A stretch of 63,462 bases of DNA from Deltaproteobacteria bacterium Ga0077550 (GTDB lineage Bacteria > Myxococcota_A > Polyangia > Nannocystales > Nannocystaceae), in the NCBI GenBank assembly GCA_001464385.1, contig LNFB01000159.1:1-63462 (forward strand). Direction: 5' to 3'. The position numbers and the translations under genes are program-made. A model generated the notes under the pieces. It made no database searches. It was not told where the DNA came from and worked only from the letters and a program-made list of their open reading frames with translations. Of this stretch, positions 30,717 through 39,195 are shown one piece after another; within the stretch, counting starts at the first letter, position 1, and every line of letters begins with the position of its first letter.

Positions 30717-31558
30717 TGGCGCACATCCTGGTCTACCTGCAGCGCACCCCCCAGGGCCTGCACCCGGCCAGTGCCGTCGCGTTGTGTCTCGCCCGCGACA
30801 TCGCCTCGGAGCGCGGCGCGACGGTGACGGCGGTGAGCGCCGGCGATGCGGGAGAGCTCGATCGGGCGATCGTCAGCGCCGCGAGCCGCCACGGCGCCGA
30901 CGCGATGGTGTTCTGCGGGCCCGGGGGGATCGAGCGGCTCGAGCAGCGGCTGCAGCCGGTGCACGTGCTGACGCCGTGGACCGTCGAGGGCGCCGCCGCG
31001 GTCGCCGGACTCGCGGGTGGGCCCGTCGTCCCGCGCTGGCTCGAGGATCGCCGACCGGCGTGGGGCGGCCCCGATGCGGTCACCGGGATCGTCGCCGGCG
31101 TGCTGCCGTGGCACGACTTCGACGAACAACTCGAGGCCGAGTACCAGGGTGACGTCGATCGCGTGCCGATGCCGCGGTGGGTCGCCGAGGTGCCGGTGCC
31201 GGTCGGCGCCGGCGGGACCGATCGGCTCATCATCGGCGTCCCCGAATTCGGCTTCGTCGCCCCCGAGGCGATCGATCACGAGCTGCGGGCGAAGCTCGCC
31301 GCCACCGGTGCGCGCCCGGTCTCGCCGCGCGACGTCGAGGTCGCGACCACGGGTTCGTTCCTGTGGCTGCAGCCCGGCGCGGGCCCCATGCCCGAGGCCC
31401 TCGGACACCGCGGACCCGGCACGCGGCTGATGCTGCTGCCCGGCCCCGACGGCACGTTCGACCCCACCTGGGCCCTGGCCGACTGGGTGGTGCCGGGCGC
31501 CTGGCCCAAGGTCCTCTCCGCCCTGCAGACGTTGCCGTGGCGCCGCGCGCTGACATGA
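30716..31558 (+). CDS. ETF alpha-like nucleotide-binding domain protein
   Basis: A 280-residue protein whose first 125 residues resemble the N-terminal domain of electron transfer flavoprotein subunits: ILVYLQRTPQGLHPASAVALCLAR, then a GATVTAVSAGDAGELDRA helix and strand, and HGADAMVFCG. The C-terminal half is not the usual FAD domain of EtfA; the FAD-binding SGxxQH...GAV pattern is absent. It is coupled by TGATG to the DUF507 gene and by ATGA to the ATP-grasp gene. It could be a redox adaptor or a non-redox nucleotide-binding relative. Confidence 0.6.
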   Translation: MAHILVYLQRTPQGLHPASAVALCLARDIASERGATVTAVSAGDAGELDRAIVSAASRHGADAMVFCGPGGIERLEQRLQPVHVLTPWTVEGAAAVAGLAGGPVVPRWLEDRRPAWGGPDAVTGIVAGVLPWHDFDEQLEAEYQGDVDRVPMPRWVAEVPVPVGAGGTDRLIIGVPEFGFVAPEAIDHELRAKLAATGARPVSPRDVEVATTGSFLWLQPGAGPMPEALGHRGPGTRLMLLPGPDGTFDPTWALADWVVPGAWPKVLSALQTLPWRRALT

Positions 31559-33216
31559 CCGCTCGGCTCGGCGCGGCGCTCGAGGCCGTGCTGGCGTCGC
31601 GCGCAGCCGCCCGCGGACGCGTCGCGGATCTCCGCGCCGGTGACGACGACGACGCGATCACGCTCCCCGCGACGCCGGCCCGCGAGAAGGAGCGCGAGGT
31701 CGTCGAGCGCATCCGTGCGGGCCGCGGGCCCGACGTGCTCGTCGTCGATCGACCCAGCGCCACGCTGCGTCGGGCGCTGCGCGATCACCCGGTGGGGTTG
31801 CTGGTGGTGGTCGGCGAGCTCGCGGCCGCCGACGTCGAGGCGCTCGACGCCGACCTCGAGCAGCCGTGGCTCGGACCCTGCGCGCGGCTCGTCGTCGGCC
31901 CCGGTCGCACGATCGCGATCGGGCACGCCGCGGGCGAGCTCACCGGGCTGACGCGCGCCCTGGGTCGCGAGGCGATCCGACTCGCCGTCGCCCCGACGCC
32001 GACGTGGATGCCGACGTGGCTCGCCGCGCCCGCGCTCGCGGGCATGGGCATCCTCGGCACCGTCGGCGCACGCGCCCTGTCGATCGCGTGGGCCGAGTGG
32101 GCCGCGCGCGCGGGCGCGGCCGATGTCGTCGTCCCCGTCGGCGTCCCGGAGGCGCCGCTCGATCGGCCGCGCGCGCCGGCGCTGGACGTCGTCGTCGCGG
32201 CCCACGCCCTCGAGCGCCGCACCGGTCCGGTGTTCCCGTCACCGCGCGTCATCGCGATCGTCCACGCGCAGCTCGCAGGGCTGCGCGGCCGCGACGATGG
32301 CGACTCGACCGGCGCGGACGTGTGGGCGCAGGCCCGCCGCGCGCTGCCGATGACCGGGGCGATCGTCGGGATGGAATCGCCGCGGCCGGGCCTGCCGACC
32401 GATGCCCCGACGGCGGCGTTCCTCGCCCAGCGCGTGCTGCTGCGCGAGGCGAGCCACCGCGCGCTGCTGCAGGCCGCGCCGCCGGCCCCGTCGCCCCCGG
32501 CCGAGGACGGCATCGGCCGCGCCGCGGAGATCCTGCACAACGCCGGCGAAGCCCTGTCGGATCAGGAGACGAAGGTCGTGCTGCGCGGGTTCGGCATGCA
32601 GGTGACACGGCAGGCCGTCGCGAACTCGGCCTCCGGCGCCTCGGGGTACGCCGAGCGCATCGGCTTCCCCGTCGTGCTGAAGGCGCTCTCGCCGGATCTG
32701 CGGCGACGCAGCGAGCTCGGGGCGATCGAGCTCGACCTGCCCAACGCCGCGGCGGTGCGACGCGCCTACGCGGCGATCGTCGACGCGGTCGAGCGGCGGG
32801 CCCCGACGGCGCGGCTCGACGGGGTCGTCGTCGCGGAGCACGTGCCCGACGGCCTCGATGTCCACGCCGGTGTGGTGCGCCTGCGCGGCGGTCGGCTCGC
32901 CGTGTTCGCGCAGCCCCACTCGGGCACGCACCCCAGCGAGCCGATCTTCGCCCTTGCGCCGCTCAGCCACGACGGCGCCCTGTCGATGGCCCACGCCGTG
33001 CTGTCGCGGATCCCCGTGCCTGCGCTGCGACGCGACAGCGACCCGGGTCCGTCGCCGCTCGCCGACGCGCTGCTGCGGCTGTCGTGGCTCGCCGAGCGCT
33101 TCGCGGAGCGGATCCACTTGGTGGACCTGAACCCCGTGCGGATCACGACGGACGCGCGGGGCTACGTGATCCTCGACGCCCACCTCGAGCAACGCGCCCA
33201 CCTCGAGGGTCGCTAG
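31555..33216 (+). CDS. ATP-grasp (acyl-CoA synthetase beta-like) protein
   Basis: A 553-residue protein. Residues about 320-550 align with the ATP-grasp_5 domain of ADP-forming acetyl-CoA synthetases: ALSDQETKVVLRGFGMQVTRQ, IGFPVVLKALSPDL, then LAPLSHDGALSMAHAV and HLVDLNPVRITTDARGYVILDAHL. The lysine of VVLK is kept, but the HKTDVGG-like segment reads RRRSELG and the glycine-rich FGxGG loop is replaced by AQPHSGTHPSEP, so ligase activity is doubtful. The first 300 residues are Ala/Arg-rich with ETF- or CoA-binding-like strands and no clear family. It ends tail to tail with cca; the stops share CTAG. Confidence 0.6.
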   Translation: MTARLGAALEAVLASRAAARGRVADLRAGDDDDAITLPATPAREKEREVVERIRAGRGPDVLVVDRPSATLRRALRDHPVGLLVVVGELAAADVEALDADLEQPWLGPCARLVVGPGRTIAIGHAAGELTGLTRALGREAIRLAVAPTPTWMPTWLAAPALAGMGILGTVGARALSIAWAEWAARAGAADVVVPVGVPEAPLDRPRAPALDVVVAAHALERRTGPVFPSPRVIAIVHAQLAGLRGRDDGDSTGADVWAQARRALPMTGAIVGMESPRPGLPTDAPTAAFLAQRVLLREASHRALLQAAPPAPSPPAEDGIGRAAEILHNAGEALSDQETKVVLRGFGMQVTRQAVANSASGASGYAERIGFPVVLKALSPDLRRRSELGAIELDLPNAAAVRRAYAAIVDAVERRAPTARLDGVVVAEHVPDGLDVHAGVVRLRGGRLAVFAQPHSGTHPSEPIFALAPLSHDGALSMAHAVLSRIPVPALRRDSDPGPSPLADALLRLSWLAERFAERIHLVDLNPVRITTDARGYVILDAHLEQRAHLEGR

Positions 33217-34514
33217 TCTTCGCCGCGCACGCGGGCCAACAATCGCTCGCGATCGTTGTCCTCGGGTTGGACGAGCACGTGCGCCAGCAGCTCGCGCAGC
33301 GTCTGCCCCAGCCCGGGGCCGGGCGTCGCGAGCCCGGCAGCGATGAGCTCGCGGCCGGTGATCGCCAGCTCGCCGACGTCGAGCGCCGCGCCCTCGAGGG
33401 CCGCCCGCAGGCCAGCGGCGCGCTGGGAATCGGGGGCCGCGATCGCGATCGCGTCGTCGATGTACGCGCGGCCGAGCGCCGCGGCCGTCCGCCGGATCGC
33501 GATCGCGTCGTCGTGCGTGGCGAGCTCGAGGCCCGGCGGCCCGAGCAGCGCGTTCAGCCGCGCGCGATCGGCCTTGCCGTGGCGCAGGGCGTCGAGGGTC
33601 CGCGTGATCCCGTCGCGATCGCGGGCCACCGGCGCCAGCAGCCGAGCGAGCCGCAGCACCGGGTCCGCGGGCAGGCGATCCACCGCCGCGATCGCAGCCG
33701 CGCGCGCGTCGTCGTCGAGCGCGGGCAGCACGTGCGGCCACACGCCGGTGTCGTGCATCGGCACCAGCCCGCGCGACGGCACGGGCGCGCCGAGGAGCTT
33801 GGTGATCTCGACGTGCACGCGCTCGCGGCTGACCTTGGCGAGGACGTGCAGGGCCCCGCCGATCGCCGCGGCCGTCGCGGGCTCGAGCGACAGCGCCCGC
33901 GTCGCGCACAGCCGCACCGCCCGCATGGTCCGCAGCCCATCCTCCGAGAAGCGGCGCGCCGGATCGCCGACCGCCCGCAGCGTCGCGGTCCGCAGATCCC
34001 CGAGCCCGTCGAAGGGATCGGTGAACTCGAACGCGATGGGATCCCACGCGAAGGCGTTGACGGTGAAGTCGCGCCGCGCGAGGTCCTCGACCAGATCGCG
34101 CAGGAACGTGATCTCGTTGGGTCGACGGCCGTCGGTGTAGGCCCCTTCCCCACGGAAGGTCGTCACCTCGACCCCGATGGCCTTGTCGGCGCCGCGCACC
34201 AGCACCGTCACCGTGCCGTGCTCGATCCCGGTGGGCACCGTGCGGCGGAACGCGCCCTGCACCTCCTCGGGTCGGGCCGACGTCGCCAGGTCCCAGTCCG
34301 ACGCCGGCAACCCCAGCAGCACGTCGCGCACCGCCCCGCCGACGAGCACGGCCGCATGGCCTGCGCGCTGCAACGTGCGCGCGACGTCGAGGATCGGCTC
34401 GGGCACGACGGCCGCGCGGAGGCACGCGACCGCCTCGTCGATCGTGCCGACGCGCGAGGTCCCCGCGGTGGCAGCGGTTGCATGCTCGCGCGGAGCCAGC
34501 TCGGACAGGGCCAT
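33213..34514 (-). CDS. cca: tRNA nucleotidyltransferase (CCA-adding or poly(A) polymerase family)
   Basis: A 433-residue class II nucleotidyltransferase. The head carries VGGAVRDVLLG and SDWDLATSA with the two metal-binding aspartates, then EVTTFRGEGAYTDGRRP, DLARRDFTVNAFAWD, DPFDGLGDL and the RRFSEDGLRTMRAVR helix that recognises ATP/CTP. CCA is not encoded by the tRNA genes in this window, so such an enzyme is needed. ATG 34514 is chosen; a TAGCGT box lies 8 nt upstream. A reading from 35012 would run over the divergent lipoprotein gene. Some family members are PcnB or A-adding enzymes. Confidence 0.9.
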   Translation of the reverse strand: MALSELAPREHATAATAGTSRVGTIDEAVACLRAAVVPEPILDVARTLQRAGHAAVLVGGAVRDVLLGLPASDWDLATSARPEEVQGAFRRTVPTGIEHGTVTVLVRGADKAIGVEVTTFRGEGAYTDGRRPNEITFLRDLVEDLARRDFTVNAFAWDPIAFEFTDPFDGLGDLRTATLRAVGDPARRFSEDGLRTMRAVRLCATRALSLEPATAAAIGGALHVLAKVSRERVHVEITKLLGAPVPSRGLVPMHDTGVWPHVLPALDDDARAAAIAAVDRLPADPVLRLARLLAPVARDRDGITRTLDALRHGKADRARLNALLGPPGLELATHDDAIAIRRTAAALGRAYIDDAIAIAAPDSQRAAGLRAALEGAALDVGELAITGRELIAAGLATPGPGLGQTLRELLAHVLVQPEDNDRERLLARVRGED

Positions 34515-34610
34515 GGGCAGGCACGCTAGCCCGCGACGACCCCGCGGGTCCACGGGCAAACGAACTTCGTTGTGGTCGAGTGCCCCCGCGCGCGCGCCGG
34601 CCCGCTCGTG

Positions 34611-34616
34611 TACGAT
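34611..34616 (+). promoter_or_regulatory. -10 box for the lipoprotein at 34623, likely leaderless
   Basis: TACGAT ends 6 nt before the GTG start, identical in sequence and spacing to the box before the CapA-like gene at 2924. No ribosome site lies between. Confidence 0.45.
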
Positions 34617-34622
34617 CCGTGG

Positions 34623-35087
34623 GTGCTTCGAACGCTCGGTGGACGCCGCAGCCTCTTCGCACTGCTGGTCGTCGCGGGCTGCGAGATCGTCGATCCGGGC
34701 CCCGACGTCGGCGTTGCGAACCGCTGCGTACTGACGGCGGGCTTCTTCGTCGAGCGCATCGTGCCCGAGTTCATCGACGAGCACGGCTGCGCCGAGAAGG
34801 CCGGTTGCCACCGGGCGGCGGACGCCAACAGCATCTTCCGCCTGCAGGACGTCTCGGACTCCCTCGCACCGCTGGCCACCGATCCCCTGTCGGCCTGGCC
34901 CGCGCCCTGGCAGGAGAACTTCCGCGTGACGACGGCGCAGATCAGCGACTGCGATCTCGCCGAGCTCGCGCCGCTGTACGCCGAACCCGCCGGCGGCAAC
35001 ACCCTGCAGCACGGCGGCGGCAGCCTGTTCGACGCCAACGGCCCCGAGCTCGACCTCATCCAGCTCTGGCTCGACGGGGGTTCATGA
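34623..35087 (+). CDS. Small predicted lipoprotein with a C-x5-CH motif
   Basis: A 154-residue exported protein. The signal peptide LRTLGGRRSLFALLVVAGC ends in a perfect lipobox. The body has FFVERIVPEFIDEHGCAEKAGCH followed by RAADANSIFRL. This spacing (C-x5-CH then a hydrophobic stretch) is common in myxobacterial and planctomycete secreted proteins related to cytochrome-like domains, but it is not a true CxxCH haem site. The GTG at 34623 follows a -10 box by 6 nt. It overlaps the SH3b gene (ATGA), so it heads a four-gene envelope operon. Confidence 0.72.
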   Translation: MLRTLGGRRSLFALLVVAGCEIVDPGPDVGVANRCVLTAGFFVERIVPEFIDEHGCAEKAGCHRAADANSIFRLQDVSDSLAPLATDPLSAWPAPWQENFRVTTAQISDCDLAELAPLYAEPAGGNTLQHGGGSLFDANGPELDLIQLWLDGGS

Positions 35088-35908
35088 TCGGCGCGCGTCG
35101 GCTCGGACTCGGCGTTGCGCTGACGATCGCCACCGTCACGGCGGCCCCCGCCGACGCGCGCCCGCGCAAGGCCGACGCCGCCGCGCCCCAGGCCCGCACC
35201 AAGGGCCCGCTGGCGCGCGTGCTCTCCGAGACCGCCCAGGTCTACTCGGGCGCGGGGTTCAGCTTCCGCGTCATCGCGCAGGTCGAGCGCGACGACACCG
35301 TGCGCATGGTCGAGCGCGGCAAGCGGGGCGGCTGGACCCGCGTGCAGCTCGACAGCGGCGTGGTCGGCTGGATCCTCTCCGAGCAGATCCTGCTGCTGTC
35401 GACGGCCACCGGCGAGGAGCCGCAGCCATCGGCGATCCGCCGCTTCGGTCGCAAGCTCCGCGAGAAGGTCCTCGGCCCGCCGAACCTCATGACCGCGCGC
35501 GCCGGCGGCACCCTCTCGGCCGGCGCCCTCGGCCGCGAGGGCCTGTTCCTCGTGCGGCCGCAGGTGTTCCTCTCGCCCAACGCGGCCATCGAGGCCTACG
35601 TCGGGCCCTCGGCCGGCCGCGAGACCAGCCGCGGCATCCTCGGCCTGTCGACCAACCTCTACCTGAGCCCGTCGATCCCCTTCACGGTGTTCGTCAGCAT
35701 CGGCGGCGGTGCGGTGTTCACCAAGGGCAAGGCCGACGCCCTGTCGTCGGCGCGGTGGAGCTACCTCGCCAGCCCCGGCGGCGGGATCTGGATCATCTTC
35801 AAGCGCGGGGTCGGGATCCGCTTCGACTTCCGCAACCACGTGATCTTCCGAGCCGACGACGCCCAATCCCTGCAGGAGTACTCCGGTGCACTCGCGTTCA
35901 CGTTCTAG
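35084..35908 (+). CDS. SH3b-domain outer-membrane protein
   Basis: A 274-residue exported protein. After a signal peptide (GLGVALTIATVTAAPADA), residues about 45-105 form an SH3b domain (VYSGAGFSFRVIAQVERDD, GWTRVQLDSGVVGWILSEQ). The rest is a strand-rich region with alternating hydrophobic residues, ending in FTF, the C-terminal Phe signature of outer-membrane beta-barrels. SH3b domains often bind peptidoglycan, so it may tether barrel and wall. It is translationally coupled to the lipoprotein before it and overlaps the DUF4266 gene after it by 23 bases. Confidence 0.75.
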   Translation: MIGARRLGLGVALTIATVTAAPADARPRKADAAAPQARTKGPLARVLSETAQVYSGAGFSFRVIAQVERDDTVRMVERGKRGGWTRVQLDSGVVGWILSEQILLLSTATGEEPQPSAIRRFGRKLREKVLGPPNLMTARAGGTLSAGALGREGLFLVRPQVFLSPNAAIEAYVGPSAGRETSRGILGLSTNLYLSPSIPFTVFVSIGGGAVFTKGKADALSSARWSYLASPGGGIWIIFKRGVGIRFDFRNHVIFRADDAQSLQEYSGALAFTF

Positions 35909-36143
35909 TCGATGGACCTCGCGGGGTCCCACGCTCGGGCTGGCGGCGATCGCCGCGGCGACGCTGCTGTCGTCGGGCTGCGCCCGCGCGGTGCTGCCGA
36001 GCGAGAAGGCCTACCTCGCCGATCCGATCATGCAGTTCGGCGCCGACGGCCTCGAGTCGTCCGCCGACGCCCACGTCATGGCCAACCGCGAGGGCGCGGC
36101 GGGGGGCACCGGCACCGCCGGAGGGGGCTGCGGGTGCAACTAG
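35886..36143 (+). CDS. DUF4266 small lipoprotein
   Basis: An 85-residue protein of the DUF4266 family: signal peptide with a Ser-Ser-Gly-Cys lipobox, AVLPSEKAYLADPIM, and a Gly-rich end closing with Gly-Gly-Cys-Gly-Cys-Asn. The terminal GCGCN is the family hallmark. GTG start at 35886 lies inside the preceding gene. It always travels with DUF3570 proteins, as here, where it overlaps the DUF3570 gene by 10 bases. Function unknown; the Cys pair suggests metal or thioether chemistry. Confidence 0.88.
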   Translation: MHSRSRSSRWTSRGPTLGLAAIAAATLLSSGCARAVLPSEKAYLADPIMQFGADGLESSADAHVMANREGAAGGTGTAGGGCGCN

Positions 36144-37405
36144 ACGCGCGCACGACGTCGCCGCGGCGACGCGGTCGCGCCCGTTCGTGGCTGCGCAGCG
36201 CCGCGCTGCTCGGGCCGCTCGCGACGCTGTGCGGCCCGACGCCCGCGCAGGGCGACGATCAGGTCCGCGCCGCGGTCACCTACTTCGCCGAGCCCGCGCC
36301 CAACACCGGGCTCAACGTCGTGCACCCCCAGGTCAACTACTCGCAGGACTTCGGCGAGCACTTCGGCCTCGGGGTCGGCTACGACGCCGACGTCGTCTCG
36401 GGCGCGACGCCGCAGGTGTTCGGCGTCGACGCCGTGACGGCGGCGACGAAGTTCGACGACGTCCGCCACAACGGCACGCTGGGCCTGCGGTTCCTGACGG
36501 AGTTCGCGACCCTGCGCGTGGGCGGTGGCTTCGCCGGCGAGAGCGACTACCGCTCGGGCACGGTCAACGCCGGCATCACCACCGATCTGTTCAACCGCAA
36601 CTCGCAGCTCGCCCTCGACTACACCCACAACTTCGACCGGGTCTGCGACGCCAACAACGCGGTCGCCGAGGAGCTGCTCGAGCTGCGCGCCCTGGACAGC
36701 TCGGATCGCTGCTTCGAGAAGGGCTCGGACCTCACCGCGACGCGCAAGCTCGCCATCGACTCGATGCAGCTGACGTGGACGCAGGTGGCGACGCCGTGGC
36801 TGCTGCTGCAGTTCGGCGCCACCGGCCAGGTCCTGCGCGGCTTCCAGGCCAACCCGTACCGCCAGGTGCTGCTCGGCGAGCGCGCGGTGCAGGAGCACAT
36901 GCCAGAGGTCCGCAACCGCCTGGCGCTGTTCGCCCGCGGCAAGTTCGCGCTCAAGCCGATCCGCGGCGCCATCGAGCTCGACGTCCGCGGCTACCTCGAC
37001 TCGTGGTCGATGCGCGCCCTGACCACCGAGCTGGCGTGGGACCAGTACATCGCGCGGCCGATCGTCCTGCGCGTGCGCGCCCGCTGGCACCTGCAGGACT
37101 CGGCCCTCTTCTACCGCGACGGCAACGACTACGCGTCGAGCGGCCCGGTCGGCAGCTTCTGGACCGGCGACCGCGAGCTGTCCGCGCTGCTGAACTCGAC
37201 CTACGGGGTCAAGGCCTCGTACATCATCCGTGCCCGCGGCAAGCAGTTCCTGCGCTTCATCGACGCGTTCGTGGTCTCGGCCAAGGCCGACATGCTGTTC
37301 TATCGATCGCTGACCGAGAACCCCGAGTTCTCGCCGAACTACGATCGTACCAAGGGCCTGCTCGACGCGGTGGTCGTGCAGGCCCAGGCCGGGTTCGACT
37401 TCTGA
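36134..37405 (+). CDS. DUF3570 outer-membrane protein
   Basis: A 423-residue beta-barrel of the DUF3570 family. A twin-Arg-rich n-region and signal peptide (LLGPLATLCGPTPAQG) are followed by strands such as RAAVTYFAEPAPNTGLNV, HPQVNYSQDFGEHFGLGVGY and LALDYTHNFD, and the protein ends in Asp-Phe, a barrel C-terminus. The GTG at 36134 is chosen because it is the last start before the signal peptide in that frame. In other bacteria DUF3570/DUF4266 pairs come with an ApbE-type flavin transferase and a thioredoxin-like protein; neither is present here. Confidence 0.88.
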   Translation: MQLDARTTSPRRRGRARSWLRSAALLGPLATLCGPTPAQGDDQVRAAVTYFAEPAPNTGLNVVHPQVNYSQDFGEHFGLGVGYDADVVSGATPQVFGVDAVTAATKFDDVRHNGTLGLRFLTEFATLRVGGGFAGESDYRSGTVNAGITTDLFNRNSQLALDYTHNFDRVCDANNAVAEELLELRALDSSDRCFEKGSDLTATRKLAIDSMQLTWTQVATPWLLLQFGATGQVLRGFQANPYRQVLLGERAVQEHMPEVRNRLALFARGKFALKPIRGAIELDVRGYLDSWSMRALTTELAWDQYIARPIVLRVRARWHLQDSALFYRDGNDYASSGPVGSFWTGDRELSALLNSTYGVKASYIIRARGKQFLRFIDAFVVSAKADMLFYRSLTENPEFSPNYDRTKGLLDAVVVQAQAGFDF

Positions 37406-37427
37406 TCGTCGTCGTCGTCGTCGTCGC
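37406..37427. repeat. (TCG)n microsatellite between convergent stops
   Basis: About seven TCG triplets fill the whole 21-bp space between the DUF3570 stop and the serine protease stop. No hairpin terminator is present here. Confidence 0.6.
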
Positions 37428-38755
37428 TACGGCAGCTCGAGCTCCAGCGTGTAGTTGCCGCTGCCCGAGTACGACTTCACGATCCACGCGTAGTACCCGG
37501 CCGTGCCGGCGTATGTGATCTGCTCGTCCGGCGCCGCGGTGGTCGCCGACGCGACGGTGTTCCAGCGGTTGTTCCCCCACTTGAGCAGCGAGAGATCGAA
37601 GTCCACGCCGTTGGGCCCGTCGAGCGTCGCGATGTGGTTGCCGGCGACCATCGCCTGGTAGTAGTTGCCATTGGGCTGCACGTCGCTGTCGTTCGCGCCG
37701 CTGAGCGTGCCCTGCAGCGTCTGGCAGTTTGCGCAGGCGGGCTCCTCGTCGCCGCCGCCGCCGCCGCCACCGCCACCGTCGCCGACGGCCTCGCCGCAGG
37801 TCTCGCTCGGCCCCGACAGCGGTCCGCCGCTGCAGCCGGTGGCCCATGTGCCGGCGCCGACGTTGGGCGTGAGCGGGAACTCGGTGCACTCGGCCCCCGG
37901 GTTCCAGGTGCCATCGGCGTCGTGGCACGGCGTGATGTCGACGCCCGTCGTGCTCTCGAACCACGCCATGCCGAGGTGCATCTGCGAGTAGTAGCCGCCC
38001 GTGCCGCACGCACCTCCGTAGGAGGTGATGCCGAAGACACGCCACGAGCCGTCGTCGATCTGCATGAACACCGGGCCACCCGAGTCGCCCTGGCAGGTGT
38101 CCTTGCCGCCGCCGCCGATGAACACCTCGTCCGCGGCCGAGATGCTGCTCACCGTGCTGTTCACCCAGCGCTTCACGCCGTAGGGCCCGTTGTCCGCCTC
38201 GCCGAAGCCGACCATCGTGACGGCCTTGCCCGGGGCGATCTCGTCGGTCTCGCAGCCCATCGCGATGGGCACGATCGGCACGTCGTTCACCGCCTGGGCG
38301 AGCTTGCACACCGCGAAGTCGTTGCCCTCGCCGGGCTCGCCCCCGGGGTAGACCTGGCAGAACGACGTGGGCACGCTCCGGCCCGCGCCGCCGCTGACCT
38401 TCTCGCTGAGCCGCACCGAGCCGTAGTTGGTGCCGCAGTGCGCGGCGTAGATCACCACCTCGGGGTGGACCAGCGTGCCGCTGCACGACCCGCCCAGCGA
38501 CACGGTCGTCGGCCAGCCGCACGCGCCGACCGGCGCGCCGCCGTAGATGGGCGACTCGGGCAGCTCCTCGGGCGCCGCGTCCGGGGCGTCCTCGTCGTCC
38601 GCGCCCGCGCCGTCCCAGGCCGGCCCTCCGCGGCCGTCGTCGGCGTCGTCGAGGCAGCCGCCGGTCATGACGATGCCGGCGAACAGCGGGGCCAGGATGG
38701 CGAAGTGGCGATCGGAGTCGCGTCGATGCGAGGCGTGCGTTCGGTTGTTCATCAC
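37427..38755 (-). CDS. Secreted trypsin-like serine protease
   Basis: A 442-residue S1-family protease. Signal peptide with possible lipidation at Cys34, an acidic propeptide, an activation site IYGG at 70-73, then the complete triad: His106 (YAAHCG), Asp146 (NDFAVCKL) and Ser225 (CQGDSGGP). Disulfide cysteines are in place. After about residue 300 come a Cys-containing region, a nine-Gly linker, and a C-terminal PPC-like beta-sandwich (residues about 345-442) ending in YTLELELP, typical of secreted myxobacterial proteases. The GTG at 38755 is followed at once by ATG (38752), which may be the true start. Probably used in predation or nutrient release. Confidence 0.93.
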   Translation of the reverse strand: MMNNRTHASHRRDSDRHFAILAPLFAGIVMTGGCLDDADDGRGGPAWDGAGADDEDAPDAAPEELPESPIYGGAPVGACGWPTTVSLGGSCSGTLVHPEVVIYAAHCGTNYGSVRLSEKVSGGAGRSVPTSFCQVYPGGEPGEGNDFAVCKLAQAVNDVPIVPIAMGCETDEIAPGKAVTMVGFGEADNGPYGVKRWVNSTVSSISAADEVFIGGGGKDTCQGDSGGPVFMQIDDGSWRVFGITSYGGACGTGGYYSQMHLGMAWFESTTGVDITPCHDADGTWNPGAECTEFPLTPNVGAGTWATGCSGGPLSGPSETCGEAVGDGGGGGGGGGDEEPACANCQTLQGTLSGANDSDVQPNGNYYQAMVAGNHIATLDGPNGVDFDLSLLKWGNNRWNTVASATTAAPDEQITYAGTAGYYAWIVKSYSGSGNYTLELELP

Positions 38756-39160
38756 AGATCGTTCCTGTCGTGGCGACGTTGCTCAACCCACTGCCGCCGG
38801 CGCCAGCGCCGGCGAATCCGAGCGCAACATAGAGAGTCCGCGTCGCGTGCGAAGCGAAATCGTCGTGTGCGAACACGATCGCGGTGACATCTGAAACGAA
38901 GTCGCGACACGCGTACACATGCACGCACGCGTTCGGTCGCGCGTCGCGTGTTCCAGCACGCCAACGCGACGCGAGCGCTCGTCGTCGACGTCGCGCCGCT
39001 CACCAACGAGGCGGTGCTTCGATTGCGGTGCGAACCACTGCGCACACGCGGCGATCGTCGACTCCGGGGAAAGTGCCGAGGAACGGCCGTCAGGCCGCCT
39101 TACGACCGCGTTCTGGAGATCTCACCGTTGCGCGAACCGACTACGCAATTCGCTCGATGC
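38756..39160. other. Intergenic region without a gene
   Basis: No frame here has plausible codon use, and the apparent open frames run on into the antisense of polA. GC content is visibly lower than in the flanking genes. It contains a 6-bp inverted repeat TCGTGT-GCGA-ACACGA at 38863-38878, upstream of the protease gene, that could be an operator. The region should hold the promoter of the serine protease gene. Confidence 0.5.
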
Positions 39161-39177
39161 CTGGGCAAACTGCCCAG
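39161..39177 (-). terminator. Hairpin after polA
   Basis: CTGGGCA-GTT-TGCCCAG (minus strand) is a perfect 7-bp stem with a 3-nt loop, 18 bp after the polA stop. No T-run follows. It is the only candidate terminator for the LapA-to-PolA run. Confidence 0.5.
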
Positions 39178-39195
39178 CCCCGAGTGCGACGCACG

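Noticed and set aside
36134..36136. Haem-binding or haem-attachment reading of the CH motifs in the 34623 and DUF4266 proteins
   Set aside because: Neither has a true CxxCH; the 34623 protein has C-x5-CH and the DUF4266 protein only a terminal GCGCN.
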